From Mesodorylaimus sp. YZB2_4 (taxonomy: Eukaryota > Nematoda > Enoplea > Dorylaimida > Dorylaimidae), in NCBI GenBank assembly GCA_030248295.1, contig JASANH010000695.1:1-64000 (forward strand): 64,000 nucleotides of DNA. The letters are read 5' to 3'. The stretch's first letter is position 1; each line of letters starts with the position of its first letter. Of this stretch, positions 36,855 through 48,545 are shown piece after piece. The position numbers and the translations under genes were made by a program. The notes under the pieces were generated by a model. The model did not search any database. It was not told the origin of the DNA and worked only from the letters and a program-made list of their open reading frames with translations.

Positions 36855-37657
36855 CTTGTGCAGAGTAATTTTGGATTGATATCTTTTGATTTGAATAATT
36901 TCGGAGTTCTTGGATATGTGTAAAATTTGTTGTGGCTTCACGATGTTTTACTGAAATCCTTGGCTCACCCTAGGGGGCTGTCCAAGGCTGATCAGAGGAT
37001 GGCTGAAGCCACAGAAGTACCCCGCTCACCACCTCAAGGGCCGTTTAGGGGCACAACTTGGGAAGCAGCTAGACGTGTCAGCCGGCGAAGATGCGCTGAC
37101 GGCCCTGGAACTTCTTACAGAGCAGCTCAGACCAGGAACTCAAGACCAGCCTTCTACCGATGCCTGCAAATTTGACACTCGATCTCGCTCTCACGATCGT
37201 GCCGACCTGACTCGGGAGAGGCAGACCAGTTATCTGAACCAGTGCACTGACAGGCCGGAGACTCTAGTCCATGCCTATCTGGGGTTTTGGTGCAAACGCT
37301 GTGCTGGCGGGTTCGGGCTGATCTTACAAGCGGGTGGTCCAAGTCTTATCTCGCCCAAGCCGGGTAGAAAGGCTTATTCCTGCAGAGTATCGATTACTGA
37401 GATCCTGATTCCTCGCCGAACCCCTCAGACGTGATTGCCGCGTCTCTCAAGTGTGCCTGCAACTGCTCTGTGCAATGATACACTAGCCTGGCTGCTGGTC
37501 GAATGCACCCGGTCCTAAGATGCCTACAGTGTGGGTGGTGTATAATAAGTCAACGAGTGTCTGCACATATCTCTTTCTCATCCTTACTTTAAAAATTACA
37601 AGTGACGATATGATTGAAAGTTTGAAGTTGACTCATCTATCAGAAAAATTCCGTCTT

Positions 37658-37870
37658 GATCCATGGATCCATGATATTCTAGCATGGATCCATAGGAAGC
37701 CCACGGTGGATCCATCGTGGCTATTGACCTGGAGCCACATGGAGCCACGCACTTCCACATGGATTCCATGGAAACGTGGATCCATCGCATCTCCACGTGG
37801 AAATACCTGGAACCACGCGGAGTTCTGACTTCCACGTGGTTTCCACACAGATCCACTGTGGACTGGCATA
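37658..37870. repeat. Cluster of short palindromes (TGGATCCA, CCACGTGG)
   Basis: GGATCCA occurs at about 37665, 37686, 37708 and 37778, and CCACGTGG at 37793-37800 and 37832-37839, among many TCCACAT, TTCCATGG and GTGGA words. The composition leaves four reading frames open on both strands, which explains several long spurious ORFs. I see no tandem period. The patch may be part of an unrecognised element. Confidence 0.55.
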
Positions 37871-39896
37871 GAGCTAGAACATGGGTGGCGAACAGTTCCA
37901 CTGTCGGTGGCGCAGTAAAGACCGAAGTCAACACCAGAGGATCCTCTTCCGAGCACAACAAGGCGCGACCATGTCTAAGCAGTCCTGGATTTTAGCCACA
38001 GACAAACCAAGTACCTGCCCTGCAGTCAATTCCTGGACTATTCCAGCAGGAACCGATAAGAACGACGACCGCAGAGGGTGAGCTAATAAAAGAGCTTTGA
38101 TAAGCTAACATTAATGCTCGAGATATGCTATTCGAAGTCCCTGGCTTGCATTACAGGTCTGCCAGATGGATTGGACAAATAAGAAGAATGGCTCCCCACA
38201 CTCAACTAGCTGGAAACAAATCGAGCGAGCGAAAGCAAGGATGAGCGAGCACTGATCTCACCCTGGAATATGTTCTTGTACGCCGCGGCTCCTCCCAACC
38301 CCCAAGAATTCTAGGTACTGTCAAGCGGCAAAAGTCACAACAAATTATCTCGATAAGCTTGGGTTATCAAAGTTCCCTCGCCAAAAATTTTGTTTCCTGT
38401 GTTACGTTCACTTGCTAACTTGTAATACGGCTGGGTCCCTATTACTGGAGGGAGGGACCGGGGGAGCTTTTGCACCACGCCAAAAACCCAGGGCAGCTCA
38501 ATAAGTCCTCCGGGCTAGTACATGGCTGAAACATCATCATGACGGGCGACGCTCCCAGCTGCCGGCTCCGTGCAGAGTATCGATTGCCAGTCGAGCCTCT
38601 ACAAACTCACTCTTTGCGTTAGTGAAATCGGCTCATGCAGCTGATGGCCTCAAGCAGCTTTGATAGATGCACCCGTCTGCTCCTCACATTGATCACGAGT
38701 GCGAATGTTGGACCCGGGGCGAGGAATAGGTTTTTGTCATTCATGAATTTCCGACAACTGGAAAGTTTGTCTGCGCAGCGAAAGACACAGAATTTGATCG
38801 TACAGGCGGACCCAGTTTTATAAATTCTATCACGGCCACCATGACTTTTGTAACATTCGTTTTAGTCATAAAGATTGCACTGTTCGTACCAGTAATCGAT
38901 TAGCCGATACTGATCACCATCTTATCGTGCCACGTCATAATCTGGAATCGTATAAGCAGTGTTTTGCATTCTTCAATATCTCTCTGGAATGATGTGCCGT
39001 TGAATGTAGCCTGGGCCACTTTTAGCTGGTTTCGAGAGCATATTTGACATACTCCGTAATTCTATCTTCTCTTTTTCTTCTTGACGTTCTATAGCCCTGC
39101 ATGTTTCTGGTCTTAAAGTGCACTGTCAGTGTTTGGCCAAGAATAAACCATGATGATGATGACCCACATTGACTGCGGTTGTTGCGGCTGCCGAGCGAAT
39201 TGGGCAAATAGCAGTGAGGACACGCAGAACTTGGCTTTGTTCACATTTTTGCTTGAAACGCAGTAGCAGATAAACAGTTTGCGGCGAGCTCGACAAGTAA
39301 AGGCTGCGTTTAGTGCGGTTCTGTTGCATTCACGATGCAGAAAGGTTCAGTCGTCCTTCAGACACTGTTTGCAAGAGATGGGTGAATGAGAAGACGAGCT
39401 CGCCAAATTCGAATCATGAAATAAACTCAGATTCCCAGCAGACTCATATTATTTTTACTTATCCTGGTAGCTCATGGGGAGGGTCAGCTTTCGGCCCTTT
39501 TTGCTAGTTTATCCTGTCTCGGCATCGGCTAGGGTCCATCTAGGATGAATGCCAGGCAGTCGCAACTCTGCGATTTTGGTGGTTCGACATACCCAGCACG
39601 AGCCCCGTGAGGAAAGCTGGATTAGAGAGCCTCACTTCCATATGGCCTCGAATCGGCCCTAAAGGGATAAAGGGCGAGTCACTCACTCAGAGAGAACCCA
39701 CCGCCTTCATTGATGGTCAGAGTTGAACCCAGGCTCATCAGCTTGCAGCTCCGCCATGCAAACACACGCCGTTCACAGCTACACCAACGAGGCGGCAACA
39801 ACTGTTATCTTTCATGTTCATGTTCATGTTTTACCACATCACCAAACGCTTATGCGCACTCGAGGGTGAAGGGACACATTTTACACGAAATGATTT

Positions 39897-39980
39897 ACCG
39901 GCCCGCGAGTCGAACACTCGCCCGTAACTGCGCACCCGGCGTGAAAGGCAGACGCCTAACCCACCAGGCCACGAGGCCGG
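39897..39980 (-). tRNA. tRNA-like gene, long variable region, anticodon TTC
   Basis: On the minus strand the 84 bases fold as: acceptor CCGGCCT/GGGCCGG (seven pairs, one wobble), D-stem GCCT/AGGC, anticodon stem TCTGC/GCCGG (four of five pairs) around loop CTTTCAC, a 14-base variable region (GTGCGCAGTTACGG) and T-stem GCGAG/CTCGC around TGTTCGA. The loop gives anticodon TTC (Glu), but Glu tRNAs normally have a short variable loop, so the class II shape is odd. Nematodes are known to have class II tRNAs with non-Leu/Ser anticodons (nev-tRNAs). A SINE head or pseudogene is the alternative, since a degenerate relative lies at 1023-1105. Confidence 0.5.
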
Positions 39981-40335
39981 TATCATTTCGACTGACCAGT
40001 GCATCTGTGCTCTCGTTCTCAGTTGACGGCTGGATTCATGGTTCCAGTTCACTTCTGTGGGAGGCAAGCTCGCTTGATTTTAGAGCACTCCATAACGGCA
40101 GTCGACTTCCCAACAAATTCCTTCAATGGGGTAGGCACAAAAACCACCAGATGGAGCTTGGTCTGAATTGGCCTGATAAGGAGTTAGGCCTCTCCAAGTA
40201 AAACCTTTGCAGAAAAGTCCTCCCAACCTCTGATGAATAGGTGGAACAAGATTCGACCATGAAGCTTTCCTGGGCGTTTGCTGCTCAATGCCTGTGGTAA
40301 CCAGTGCACACTTGGCCCAAATGCGAAGCTGATAT

Positions 40336-40650
40336 TGTGATGAAGCTGTGCTGGAATGATAGCGTGCGTCCGCGTGTATCCGAGTGATAGTGTAATGCTG
40401 CATACTTCTGGTCGGGCGTGTGCGTTGCTATGATGAGAGACTGTTGGTTGACTGTCACCGAGAGTAGTAGTGCGTGCGTTTCGGGAATATCTGTGTGGTC
40501 AATAATCGAGTATGGCTCATCGTAGTCAGCACATTCGGTGAGTTTGGTTCAAGGTTGTGAGTCCTCGTGCTACAACCCGAAGCCCCTGAGAACCCGAGCC
40601 CGTAGACAAGTGGTTGGGCGAGCAACATCGGGGATCGTCATTACATTTTT
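40336..40650 (+). repeat. 5' LTR of the Gypsy element
   Basis: It begins TGTGATGAAGC and is shared with the right copy through CATTACATTTTT. The first 170 or so bases are identical to the 3' LTR. The terminal CA of typical LTRs is not at the exact boundary given by the target duplication; CATTACA lies five bases inside. Confidence 0.9.
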
Positions 40651-40751
40651 GGGGGCCGTCTCGGTCTTGGCGAGGGGAGAGAGAAAAGAGGTAAGACTTT
40701 TCGGTGACGTTCCGAGCGTGTTACCTTGTTCGTTTGTGCTTCCTGTTTTAG

Positions 40752-40970
40752 TTGCACTGGAGACGGACTTCATTTTGTGAGAGCTTTCGTTTGAGTACCT
40801 TGGTGTGCTCTGGAGACGAATTCTTCTGGCGGTTGCGTGACCGTCAAGGTTTTCGCTGGAGACGAATTTAGCTCTCAGTGATCTCGGTTGCGGTCCCTAA
40901 TTGGGTTTCGCTTGAGACGATTTCGCGTTGGACTCGTTTGCAAACAGTCTTGGTTTCGCTGGAGACGAGG
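40752..40970 (+). repeat. Leader repeats, TTTCGCTGGAGACGA, about every 50 bases
   Basis: The core GGAGACGA or a one-base variant recurs at about 40759, 40812, 40858, 40912 and 40961 in the untranslated leader between the 5' LTR and gag. The best-matching copies share TTTCGCTGGAGACGA. A role in packaging or enhancer function is only a guess. Confidence 0.7.
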
Positions 40971-41029
40971 CCGTAGTCGTTCTTAAAGGTAACAGTTGTT
41001 AGTTCGGAGTAACGGTCGATCCACAGAGA

Positions 41030-44000
41030 TGGACGAGAATAAGGATATTTTCGCTAATAATGGCGAAGGTGGAGGTAATGCTCCTTAAGTGGTACAGGTA
41101 GTTCCACAAGGATTCATGGAAGCGTTGACCGCTTTGACAGCTCAGGTGCAGAATCTGACGGTGGTCGTGCAACAAATGCAGCAAAATGCTGGGAACCAGC
41201 AGGGAAACGCTCTGAATGTTGGGAATCCACAAATAAACGCGGTAAACCAGAATGTTGGAGCAAACGTTCCGGTTAGGACTCGCGGCGAGCCTGTTAGGAA
41301 GGGTCAGCCTTTCTATGCGATGCACGAGAAGGAGCGACTTCGTGGAAAAGCGGAGGAGGATGTGCATCGATACTTTGAGATGTTTGAATACCTGTCGGGT
41401 TTAGTACCAGGCATGACGGATGCGATCCGATTGACAGAGTTAAAGAAATATCTGCGTGATAAAGCTTTGGATGTTTTCCGGAGTGGTAATGCAACGCAGA
41501 CGGGTACGTACGCGAACGCGAGGGCATATTTGACCGAGAGGTTAGTCCCAGGTCATCAACGTACAGTTTATCGTCACACGTTCACTGCCACGCGAAAAAG
41601 GAAGGAATCGGTTAGTGATTTCGTTCGCGAGTTGCGCCGGTTAGCGGACTTAGCCTTCCCTGACGCAGGCCAAGACGCCAAAGACTTGTTGATCAGGGAG
41701 AGGTTGATTAACGGAACCACGTTCAGCACTAAAGAGGACATGAACTATAAGATATGGAAGGCAGCCCAGACTTCAGGAGGGACTCTGGATGAAGTACTGC
41801 AGGCGATGCAAACGGCGGAGACAATACAGAATTCCGTTTCTGTTATTCCAGTGCAAATACAAGCTCCGGCGGACACGTTTAAGCATGCGATAAGCCAAGT
41901 CAGCTTGATGACGGGCGAACGGTACGGAGCGTCGCGTGGGTATGGACGCGGAAGGGTCCGCGGAAACGGACGAGGATTGGCTCGCGGGTTCGCGCGTGGT
42001 CGCGGCGGCTGGCAGCCATCACAGTACGTTCGTGGATGCGGAGGCCAAAAGGACCGAAAACGTACTCATGGAGAACCAGTCGAGAAAGCGGGCGAAGATG
42101 AAAAAGTCCGAGGGCCTCGATGCTGGAACTGTGGCAAGACTGGGCACAAGAAGGACACCTGCCAGGAGCCGGTAAGGGATCATCAGGCTCGTAGAGGCGG
42201 CACAGATGGCAATCGAGGGGCGGACTATAGGCCTAGTCGGGGAGATAGGACTAGCGGCAGTCATGGTCAAAGGCACTTTTGGGTGGACGAAAGCGAAGGC
42301 GAGCAAGGTGAAGTTGAAGGCTACGCTGATTTCATGTGTCCCAGCGGAAATGAACATGACTCAGGGTCATGTCTCGCTTTCATGCAGAAACAACCAAAAA
42401 GGAAGAGGGCTCGTGCTGGATCGAACGAGAAACCGGAGGAACTGTTCGATCTGAATGTGTTTCTTCAAACTGAGGACGGCAGGGCCGAGGAAACCAGCGC
42501 TCTGGTTAACACGAAAGACCCGATGATCGGCGGAAATGCTGAGCAGAGCGTGGTGGAAAAGGTAAGCAGGAGGAAAATGCGAGGGTTGGTCAAGAGACCT
42601 AAGCGAGGCTTACGTCACGTAGATCAAAGCGCTGGCGGCCACCGTCGGATTGGAAATCGCTTTCGGGGGACAAGCGGTAGCGATGGATCGAGAATGATGC
42701 CCCGAGGAGAAGTTGGACGCGCGAACATTGTTGTCGTGGTGATCGGGTGTTTCTTGTTGAGTGCGATCCGACTATTTAAACTTAGCTTGCGGACTCTGAG
42801 GTATTTGGCCTTATTTTTTGGGTTATTGTTCAGTCCAATACATTTGGTGTGGCATGGGGTAACAGACTCTATGCGGACGACTCGAGTGTTCCAGTACATG
42901 GCAGTGCGGATGCTATGCACTAAAAAGGCCATGAGGACGCATTCTAGTTTACGTAGTGCTAGGTTCAGGCTGCACCGAGTAGCTCAAGCCAGATGGAAGT
43001 GCCTGAGAGAATGGGCGCGCAGAGTGAATCGAGTTCGTGAACGGCTTCTAACAGAGTTGGAAGGGAAGGACTTCGAGGTGCCGATCGCACCCAATGTGGT
43101 GGACTCTCTGAACACAGTGTTGACGGCTTGGTCATCACGGAGGGGTGACAAGAAGAGGCCTGATCTGTCTGTACAACCAAAATATACGATGACATATCTT
43201 GATGATGGGTGCGCCACAGTGTCGAAGACCATCATAGACACAGGAGCTGGCAGAAGTTTCGTATCGAAGGCACTGTTTGAGTTTCTTCGTGCCAGATATC
43301 GGGAATTCAAGGGAATCGACCTTACCCTTGAGAAGGTAGAGGAGACCCCGATTCGTGGGATACACGGGTCTGTGGTTATGGCAGATGAGTTAGTGCATTT
43401 GCGAGTCCGAGTGCATAATCGAACGGTCAGACATAGGTTCATTGTGTTGGAGGATATACCTGTCCCCATGCTGCTAGGTCGAGACTTCTTAGCGAAGTTC
43501 GGGCCAGTAAGATTCGACTATACTGATGGTCGGATGAAGGAAGTTCCGACAGTGGACCTTGATGAGATGCAGGGTTACTCGTCAGATAAAGCGACGAGTG
43601 GGACGGTGTGTCTGGCAGAGACAGTAACTATACCTGCGAGGACTGAAAAGTACATTCAAGGTAAAGTGAATTGCACCGCAGGGGATGCCATGTTCCTCTG
43701 TAATTTGCCGAACAGGCAGACGTCAATACTGGACGATACGGGTTTCGATGAGGAGACGCTGCTCATTGCTAACTGCGTGAGCAAGGTACGGAACAACAGG
43801 ATGTGGTTGTCAGTCACAAATAGCACCAATTCACCAGTGATTCTGCGAGAGGGGCAGAAGCTGGGTCGTGCGGAAACCGTCTTTCAGGTACATGAGGATA
43901 AGAATAGTGCGGTGCCTGGAGACTATAGCAAGTCAGTAGACGCGATTCGTAAATTGGAGTTCACGAATCCAGACTTGTCGACGCAGCAGAAATCAGAGAT

Positions 44001-47000
44001 GAAACAATGTCTGATTGAGTGGGCTAAAAGAGGCATATTCGCAAGCTCAGATTCTGAGCTGACGCCGGTGAAATCACCCATAAAGCATGTGATCAATATC
44101 GGCAGCAACCCTCCAGTACACCAGGCCCCGAGGAGGATTCCATTTTTCCAAAGACCTGTTGTGAAACAGCTAATGGAGAAGATGATTGCTGCAGGTCAGA
44201 TAGAGGAGTCGAATAGTCCGTTTTCCTCCCCGATTGTCCTTGCGAGCAAGAAGGACGGCACATGGAGATTTTGTGTCGACTACAGGCGGCTGAACGCGGT
44301 GACCGTTCGCGACGAGTACCCGCTACCTAGGTTGGACGATATTCTAGACTCGTTGCATGGTGCCAGGTGGTTTTCCACTCTGGACTTGCTGAGTGCATTC
44401 CACCAGATTCGGTTGGCACCAGAAGATAGCGAAAAGACGGCATTTACGGTGCCTAGTGGTCATTACCAGTTTCGGGTTTTGCCTTTTGGGCTGTGCAACT
44501 CTCCGAGCACATTCCAGAAGTTAATGGACTGTGTGTTTGCGGGCATGCAATGGGAGAGGTGCCTAGCTTACTTGGACGATATCATGGTGTTCGGCTCAAC
44601 ATTCGAGGAACATCAATTTCGTTTGCAAGACGTCTTTATGCGCCTGCATAAGGCGGGGCTGAAGATAAAATTGGCGAAGTGTGCATTCTTGCAGAACGAG
44701 ATATCGTACTTAGGACATCGAGTGACTAGCTCAGGGTTGTGTCCTGATAAAGGGAAGATAAAAGCAGTGATGGAAATGGAGAAGCCGAAAGATGCACAGG
44801 CTGTGCGCAGGTTCCTAGGAATGGTGTCGTTCTATAGACGATTTATAAAGGACTGCTCTAAGATAGCGAAGCCATTGTTCGAACTGACCAAGAAGGAAGT
44901 CCCTTTTGTGTGGTCAGGAGAGTGCCAGTGTGCGTTTGAAACGCTTAAACAGAAACTGTGCACGTATCCAGTGTTGAGGTACCCAGACTTTTCAAAGCCT
45001 TTTATGGTCTACACGGATGCGAGTCGGTCAGGTTTGGGCGCGATACTATCGCAGGCGGCAGAAGATGGGAGCCAGCATCCAGTTGCCTATACTAGTCGAG
45101 TGCTTACAGCTGCAGAAGAGAAGTACCCAGTCACGGAATTGGAAGGCTTAGGAGTCTACTGGGCGGTAAAACTGTTCAAGCCATACGTCTATGGAAGGCG
45201 GTTTACGGTGGTCACCGACCATTTGCCTCTGGTTTACATGTTTCGTAACAACATACAGGAGGGCAGATTTGCCCGGTGGATAGCAGCTATGTCCGGTGCT
45301 ACTTTCGACGTTATCTACAGGCCAGGGAAGAAGCACGGCAATGTAGACATGCTGTCACGGCTGCATATGAATGCAAAGAAGGTGACCAAGGAGGTCGAAA
45401 CGACACTTGCGGAAGTAGACGTGTCCCAATGGCAGGAAAGAGTGCGATGGAATGAATTCGCGGCTGAGCAGAGAACGGACACCTTGCTACAGCAAAGGAT
45501 AAACTTTGTGGAGCATGGTATAGTGCCCCAGAACGAGTCACTGTTAAGGCAGTTTATCCTCGAAAAGCCTCTGTACGCGATGCGGGAAGGAGTGCTGGTG
45601 CATATAACCAAATGGGGGAAAGGCTCTGAACCGACCATTCAGGCTGTCATACCGAGACATATGCGCTTGGAAATTTTGCAGCAGTGTCACGGAGACGTGT
45701 TTGCGGCTCATTTTCGTATAGCAAAGACATTTGCTAAATTATCCTCCAGGTATTATTGGGAGGGATACTACAAAGATACGGAGCACTTTGTAAAGCGCTG
45801 CACAACTTGTGCGAAGTTCAAAGATGGACAAAGAGTAACGAAAGCGCCATTACAGCCGATGCCATTTGCAGGTCCATGGGAAAGAGTAGGAGTGGACCTC
45901 ATAGGAAAGTTACCAACCACAACGAAGGGTAACAATTAGATTGTCGTGTTCACCGACTACTACTCAAAGTGGGTAGAGGCTGTACCATTGCCCAATTCCG
46001 AAGCTACTACGGTAGCTGATGCCTTTTTACGCGAGGTGATTTGCAGGCATGGCGCATGTGATCAGGTTCTAAGCGACAAAGGCCCACAATTCTTGGCTGA
46101 AGTCATCAAAGAAGTGTGCCGTATATGTGATATCAAGAAGAGCACAACTTCAGGTTACCATCCTCAGTGTAATGGACTGACAGAGCGATGCAACAAAACC
46201 ATCGGGACTATGTTAGCGATTTATACGTACGATAAAGGCAGGGAATGGGATGACTGGATTCCATATGTCTTGTTCGCGTATCGATCATCAGTACAGGCGA
46301 CAACAGGTTATTCGCCCTATCACGTTTTGTACGGTAGAGAGCCAAAGCTACCAGGGGAGTTACGAGTCGCACCTTTGGATTCGACGAAACAGTCCCAATA
46401 CGCTCAGGGTATGGCAAACAAATTGAGTGTACTGAAGAAGATCATCTTCCAGAATCAAAGGGAGATGCAGAGTCGCCAAAAGGAGAACTTCGATAGGAAC
46501 GCCAGAATGCCTCCTTATGACGTAAACAATCTGGTTTGGTTGAGGCAGGAACGGCGGGGTGTCGGTGCCAAGTTCAAGCCTAAGTGGGGTGGACCGTACA
46601 TCATCTTAGCAAAGCCGAGTGCAGTTGATGTGGTCATCCGGTTATGGAATTCGCCCAGTGCGGGAAGGCTCACAGTGCATGTGAATAGGCTGAAACCGTG
46701 TTACGCGCCATGGCAAATGCCGCCAGGTATGGAAGAAGACGACGAAGATGACGAGATCCGGAACAGGCTGTGTCCAAAGCCTCTGGGAGGAAAGGTGGCA
46801 CCAGCGGAAGCATGCACACCAGAAACGAATCATTCGGCAGAATTGCGACATCTAGAGAAGACGGGTATGCCTGAAGTGTACGAGAGGATCGAGAAGGACG
46901 TGCCAGCTTCGGTACGGGGGAAACCAGTGGTAGTGCCGCGTGTGGAAGAGAGCGCTCCAGATCCAACAATGGATGTAGCCGAGAATGAATTACAGTCGCC

Positions 47001-47277
47001 AAACGCGAACAACTGGGAGAATGTGCATGATGCAGGTCGAACTCAAACTGACCAACTCGGGGCAATGCCGTCAATTAATTCGCCGAAGGAGAAAAAGGAC
47101 AATGAGGATTCGAGCGATCAAGACCGCCAAGTGGCCGCAAACCAAAGTACAAATACGATGGACGACGTTCCAGATACGAGTGCGAACGAAAGCAAAACAA
47201 ACCCAGATCGTAGCAATGATCGATATCAATTAAGACCACGAATTCTGAAGCCCACACGGTATGGGTATGATACGTAA
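41030..47277 (+). pseudogene. Gypsy gag-pol polyprotein, interrupted by two stop codons
   Basis: A frame opens at ATG 41030 but meets TAA at 41086-41088. It then stays open from 41089 (first ATG 41116) to a TAG at 45937-45939 and continues in the same frame from 45940 to 47277. In order: a gag capsid-like region, an Arg/Gly-rich stretch (about 41930-42010), a CCHC zinc knuckle (CWNCGKTGHKKDTC, near 42121), an unusual hydrophobic segment (about 42722-42860), protease (DTGA, near 43237), reverse transcriptase (YLDD, near 44570), RNase H (YTDAS, near 45010), integrase with an HHCC zinc domain (45680-45830) and DDE core, and a C-terminal GPY/F-type module. There is no chromodomain. The TAG falls at the start of the integrase core, so this copy is probably inactive unless stop readthrough occurs. 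Gag and pol share one frame. Confidence 0.9.
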
Positions 47278-47526
47278 GAGAATTTGATACGCTGAGTGAG
47301 TTTTATCCTGAGATATAGAAGTATTCTGTCACTAACCCAACTTACCCATATGCGATTATTTTGGTTCTGTGTATTGGTGATTAGGGCCATATGAGATACG
47401 TAGTTGTTGCTTGTTAGGGATATGATGCCAGAGTGAGGGTTGAATGGACGTTGAGAGATAGGGCTGGAGTGAGTGAGTCAGGATAGTTAGTTTGGGGTCA
47501 AACTTTTATTTTAGCCGGGGGGTAGT

Positions 47527-47843
47527 TGTGATGAAGCTGTGCTGGAATGATAGCGTGCGTCCGCGTGTATCCGAGTGATAGTGTAATGCTGCATACTTCT
47601 GGTCGGGCGTGTGCGTTGCTATGATGAGAGACTGTTGGTTGACTGTCACCGAGAGTAGTAGTGCGTGCGTTTCGGGAATATTTGTGTGGTCAATAATCGA
47701 GTATGGCTCATCGTAGTCTGTGCCCGTTCGGTGAGTTCGGTTCCGGGTTGTGAGTCCTCATACTGCAACCCGAAGCCCCTGAGAACCCGAGCCCGTGGAC
47801 AAGTGGTTAGGCGAGCAACATCGGGGATCGTCATTACATTTTT
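47527..47843 (+). repeat. 3' LTR of the Gypsy element
   Basis: It matches the 5' LTR, with the same start TGTGATGAAGC and end CATTACATTTTT. It differs mainly in the stretch after TCATCGTAGT. It is followed directly by the duplicated GATAT. Confidence 0.9.
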
Positions 47844-48395
47844 GATATCAGCTTGTAAAGTCCAGAGCAGTTGATCCCTGATGAGTAGTGTGACGAAGCC
47901 TTGGGAGGGACGCTGCTAGTTCCACGGCACCGATAACAAATTGTGTGTTTATCATGGGAGCGCCCTATCGAAAAAAAGTTGTTGCGTTATTATGTTCGAA
48001 AAATTACAAGTATTTCACGGGATCAGATCCTAAGCATCTGATCCAATTCGACAAACCCCCATCCGATACGCCGTGATTGTCAGTGGCCAGATCAGGAATG
48101 ACAATGTCAGCTTACTCCGCCACTAGCAGAGGGTGTTTGTCATATGTTACTCGTGTGCTGTGCCCTGCAAATGGCAGCATCAAAAGCACAATGTATGCAG
48201 ATGCCATGGGTTCCTCGCAGGCAAGCACACAACTTCTGCGACTATCATTGAGTCCAAAAGCAATTCTGTCTTCGGCTCTTTCTAGAAATGCTTATAGTCA
48301 GCTTTTCTCAGCTGCAAAAAAGACTACGCCAGGGAAATATTTTCTTGGGTTCTTATCTGCTGCAGAAATTAAAGTCACGTTCTTGGGAGTACATT

Positions 48396-48545
48396 TTGTT
48401 GCGTACAAAATACGCATAAGCACAGTTTGCGTATCACGCATTGAAATTTTGATGCACATAGCATGTAGGCGTCGCATTCCACCTGCTGTACGCACATACG
48501 CATACGCAAACTTGCTTGTGCAGAATGCGTACGTTAATTGCAGCT
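48396..48545. repeat. TACGCA-rich repeat patch 1
   Basis: TACGCA, TGCGTA or near variants occur many times (for example AAATACGCATAAG, TTTGCGTATCACGCA, CACATACGCATACGCAAAC). A similar patch lies at 49868-49990. Both may be diverged copies of one small element. Confidence 0.5.

Larger units (their letters stand above)
36855..40330. other. Gene-poor, repeat-rich interval between DPH2 and the retrotransposon
   Basis: Nothing here reads as a host gene. It contains a patch of short palindromes at 37658-37870 and a tRNA-like sequence at 39897-39980. The other open frames (for example 37075-37434 and 39710-40201) have biased or random composition and no family character. Confidence 0.5.
40331..47848 (+). 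mobile_element. Ty3/Gypsy LTR retrotransposon, full length, with 5-bp target duplication
   Basis: Two LTRs (40336-40650 and 47527-47843) enclose a gag-pol region. The whole is flanked by GATAT on both sides (40331-40335 and 47844-47848). Domain order protease, reverse transcriptase, RNase H, integrase places it in Ty3/Gypsy. A purine-rich GCCGGGGGGTAG just before the right LTR is the likely polypurine tract. TGGGGGCCGTCTC, overlapping the end of the left LTR, is a possible primer-binding site. The LTRs differ at about 14 sites (roughly 95% identical), all in their 3' half, so the insertion is not recent. Confidence 0.93.

Noticed and set aside
37520-37995. Four overlapping long frames on both strands
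   Set aside because: They result from the palindromic composition of the patch; codon content is repetitive and matches nothing.
40752-40970. Possible CRISPR-like spaced repeats
   Set aside because: Five degenerate repeats in a retrotransposon leader of an animal genome; repeat and spacer lengths are irregular and no cas gene exists.
41294-43469. Antisense and alternate frames within the retrotransposon gag-pol
   Set aside because: Shadows of the single long gag-pol frame; no separate gene is supported.
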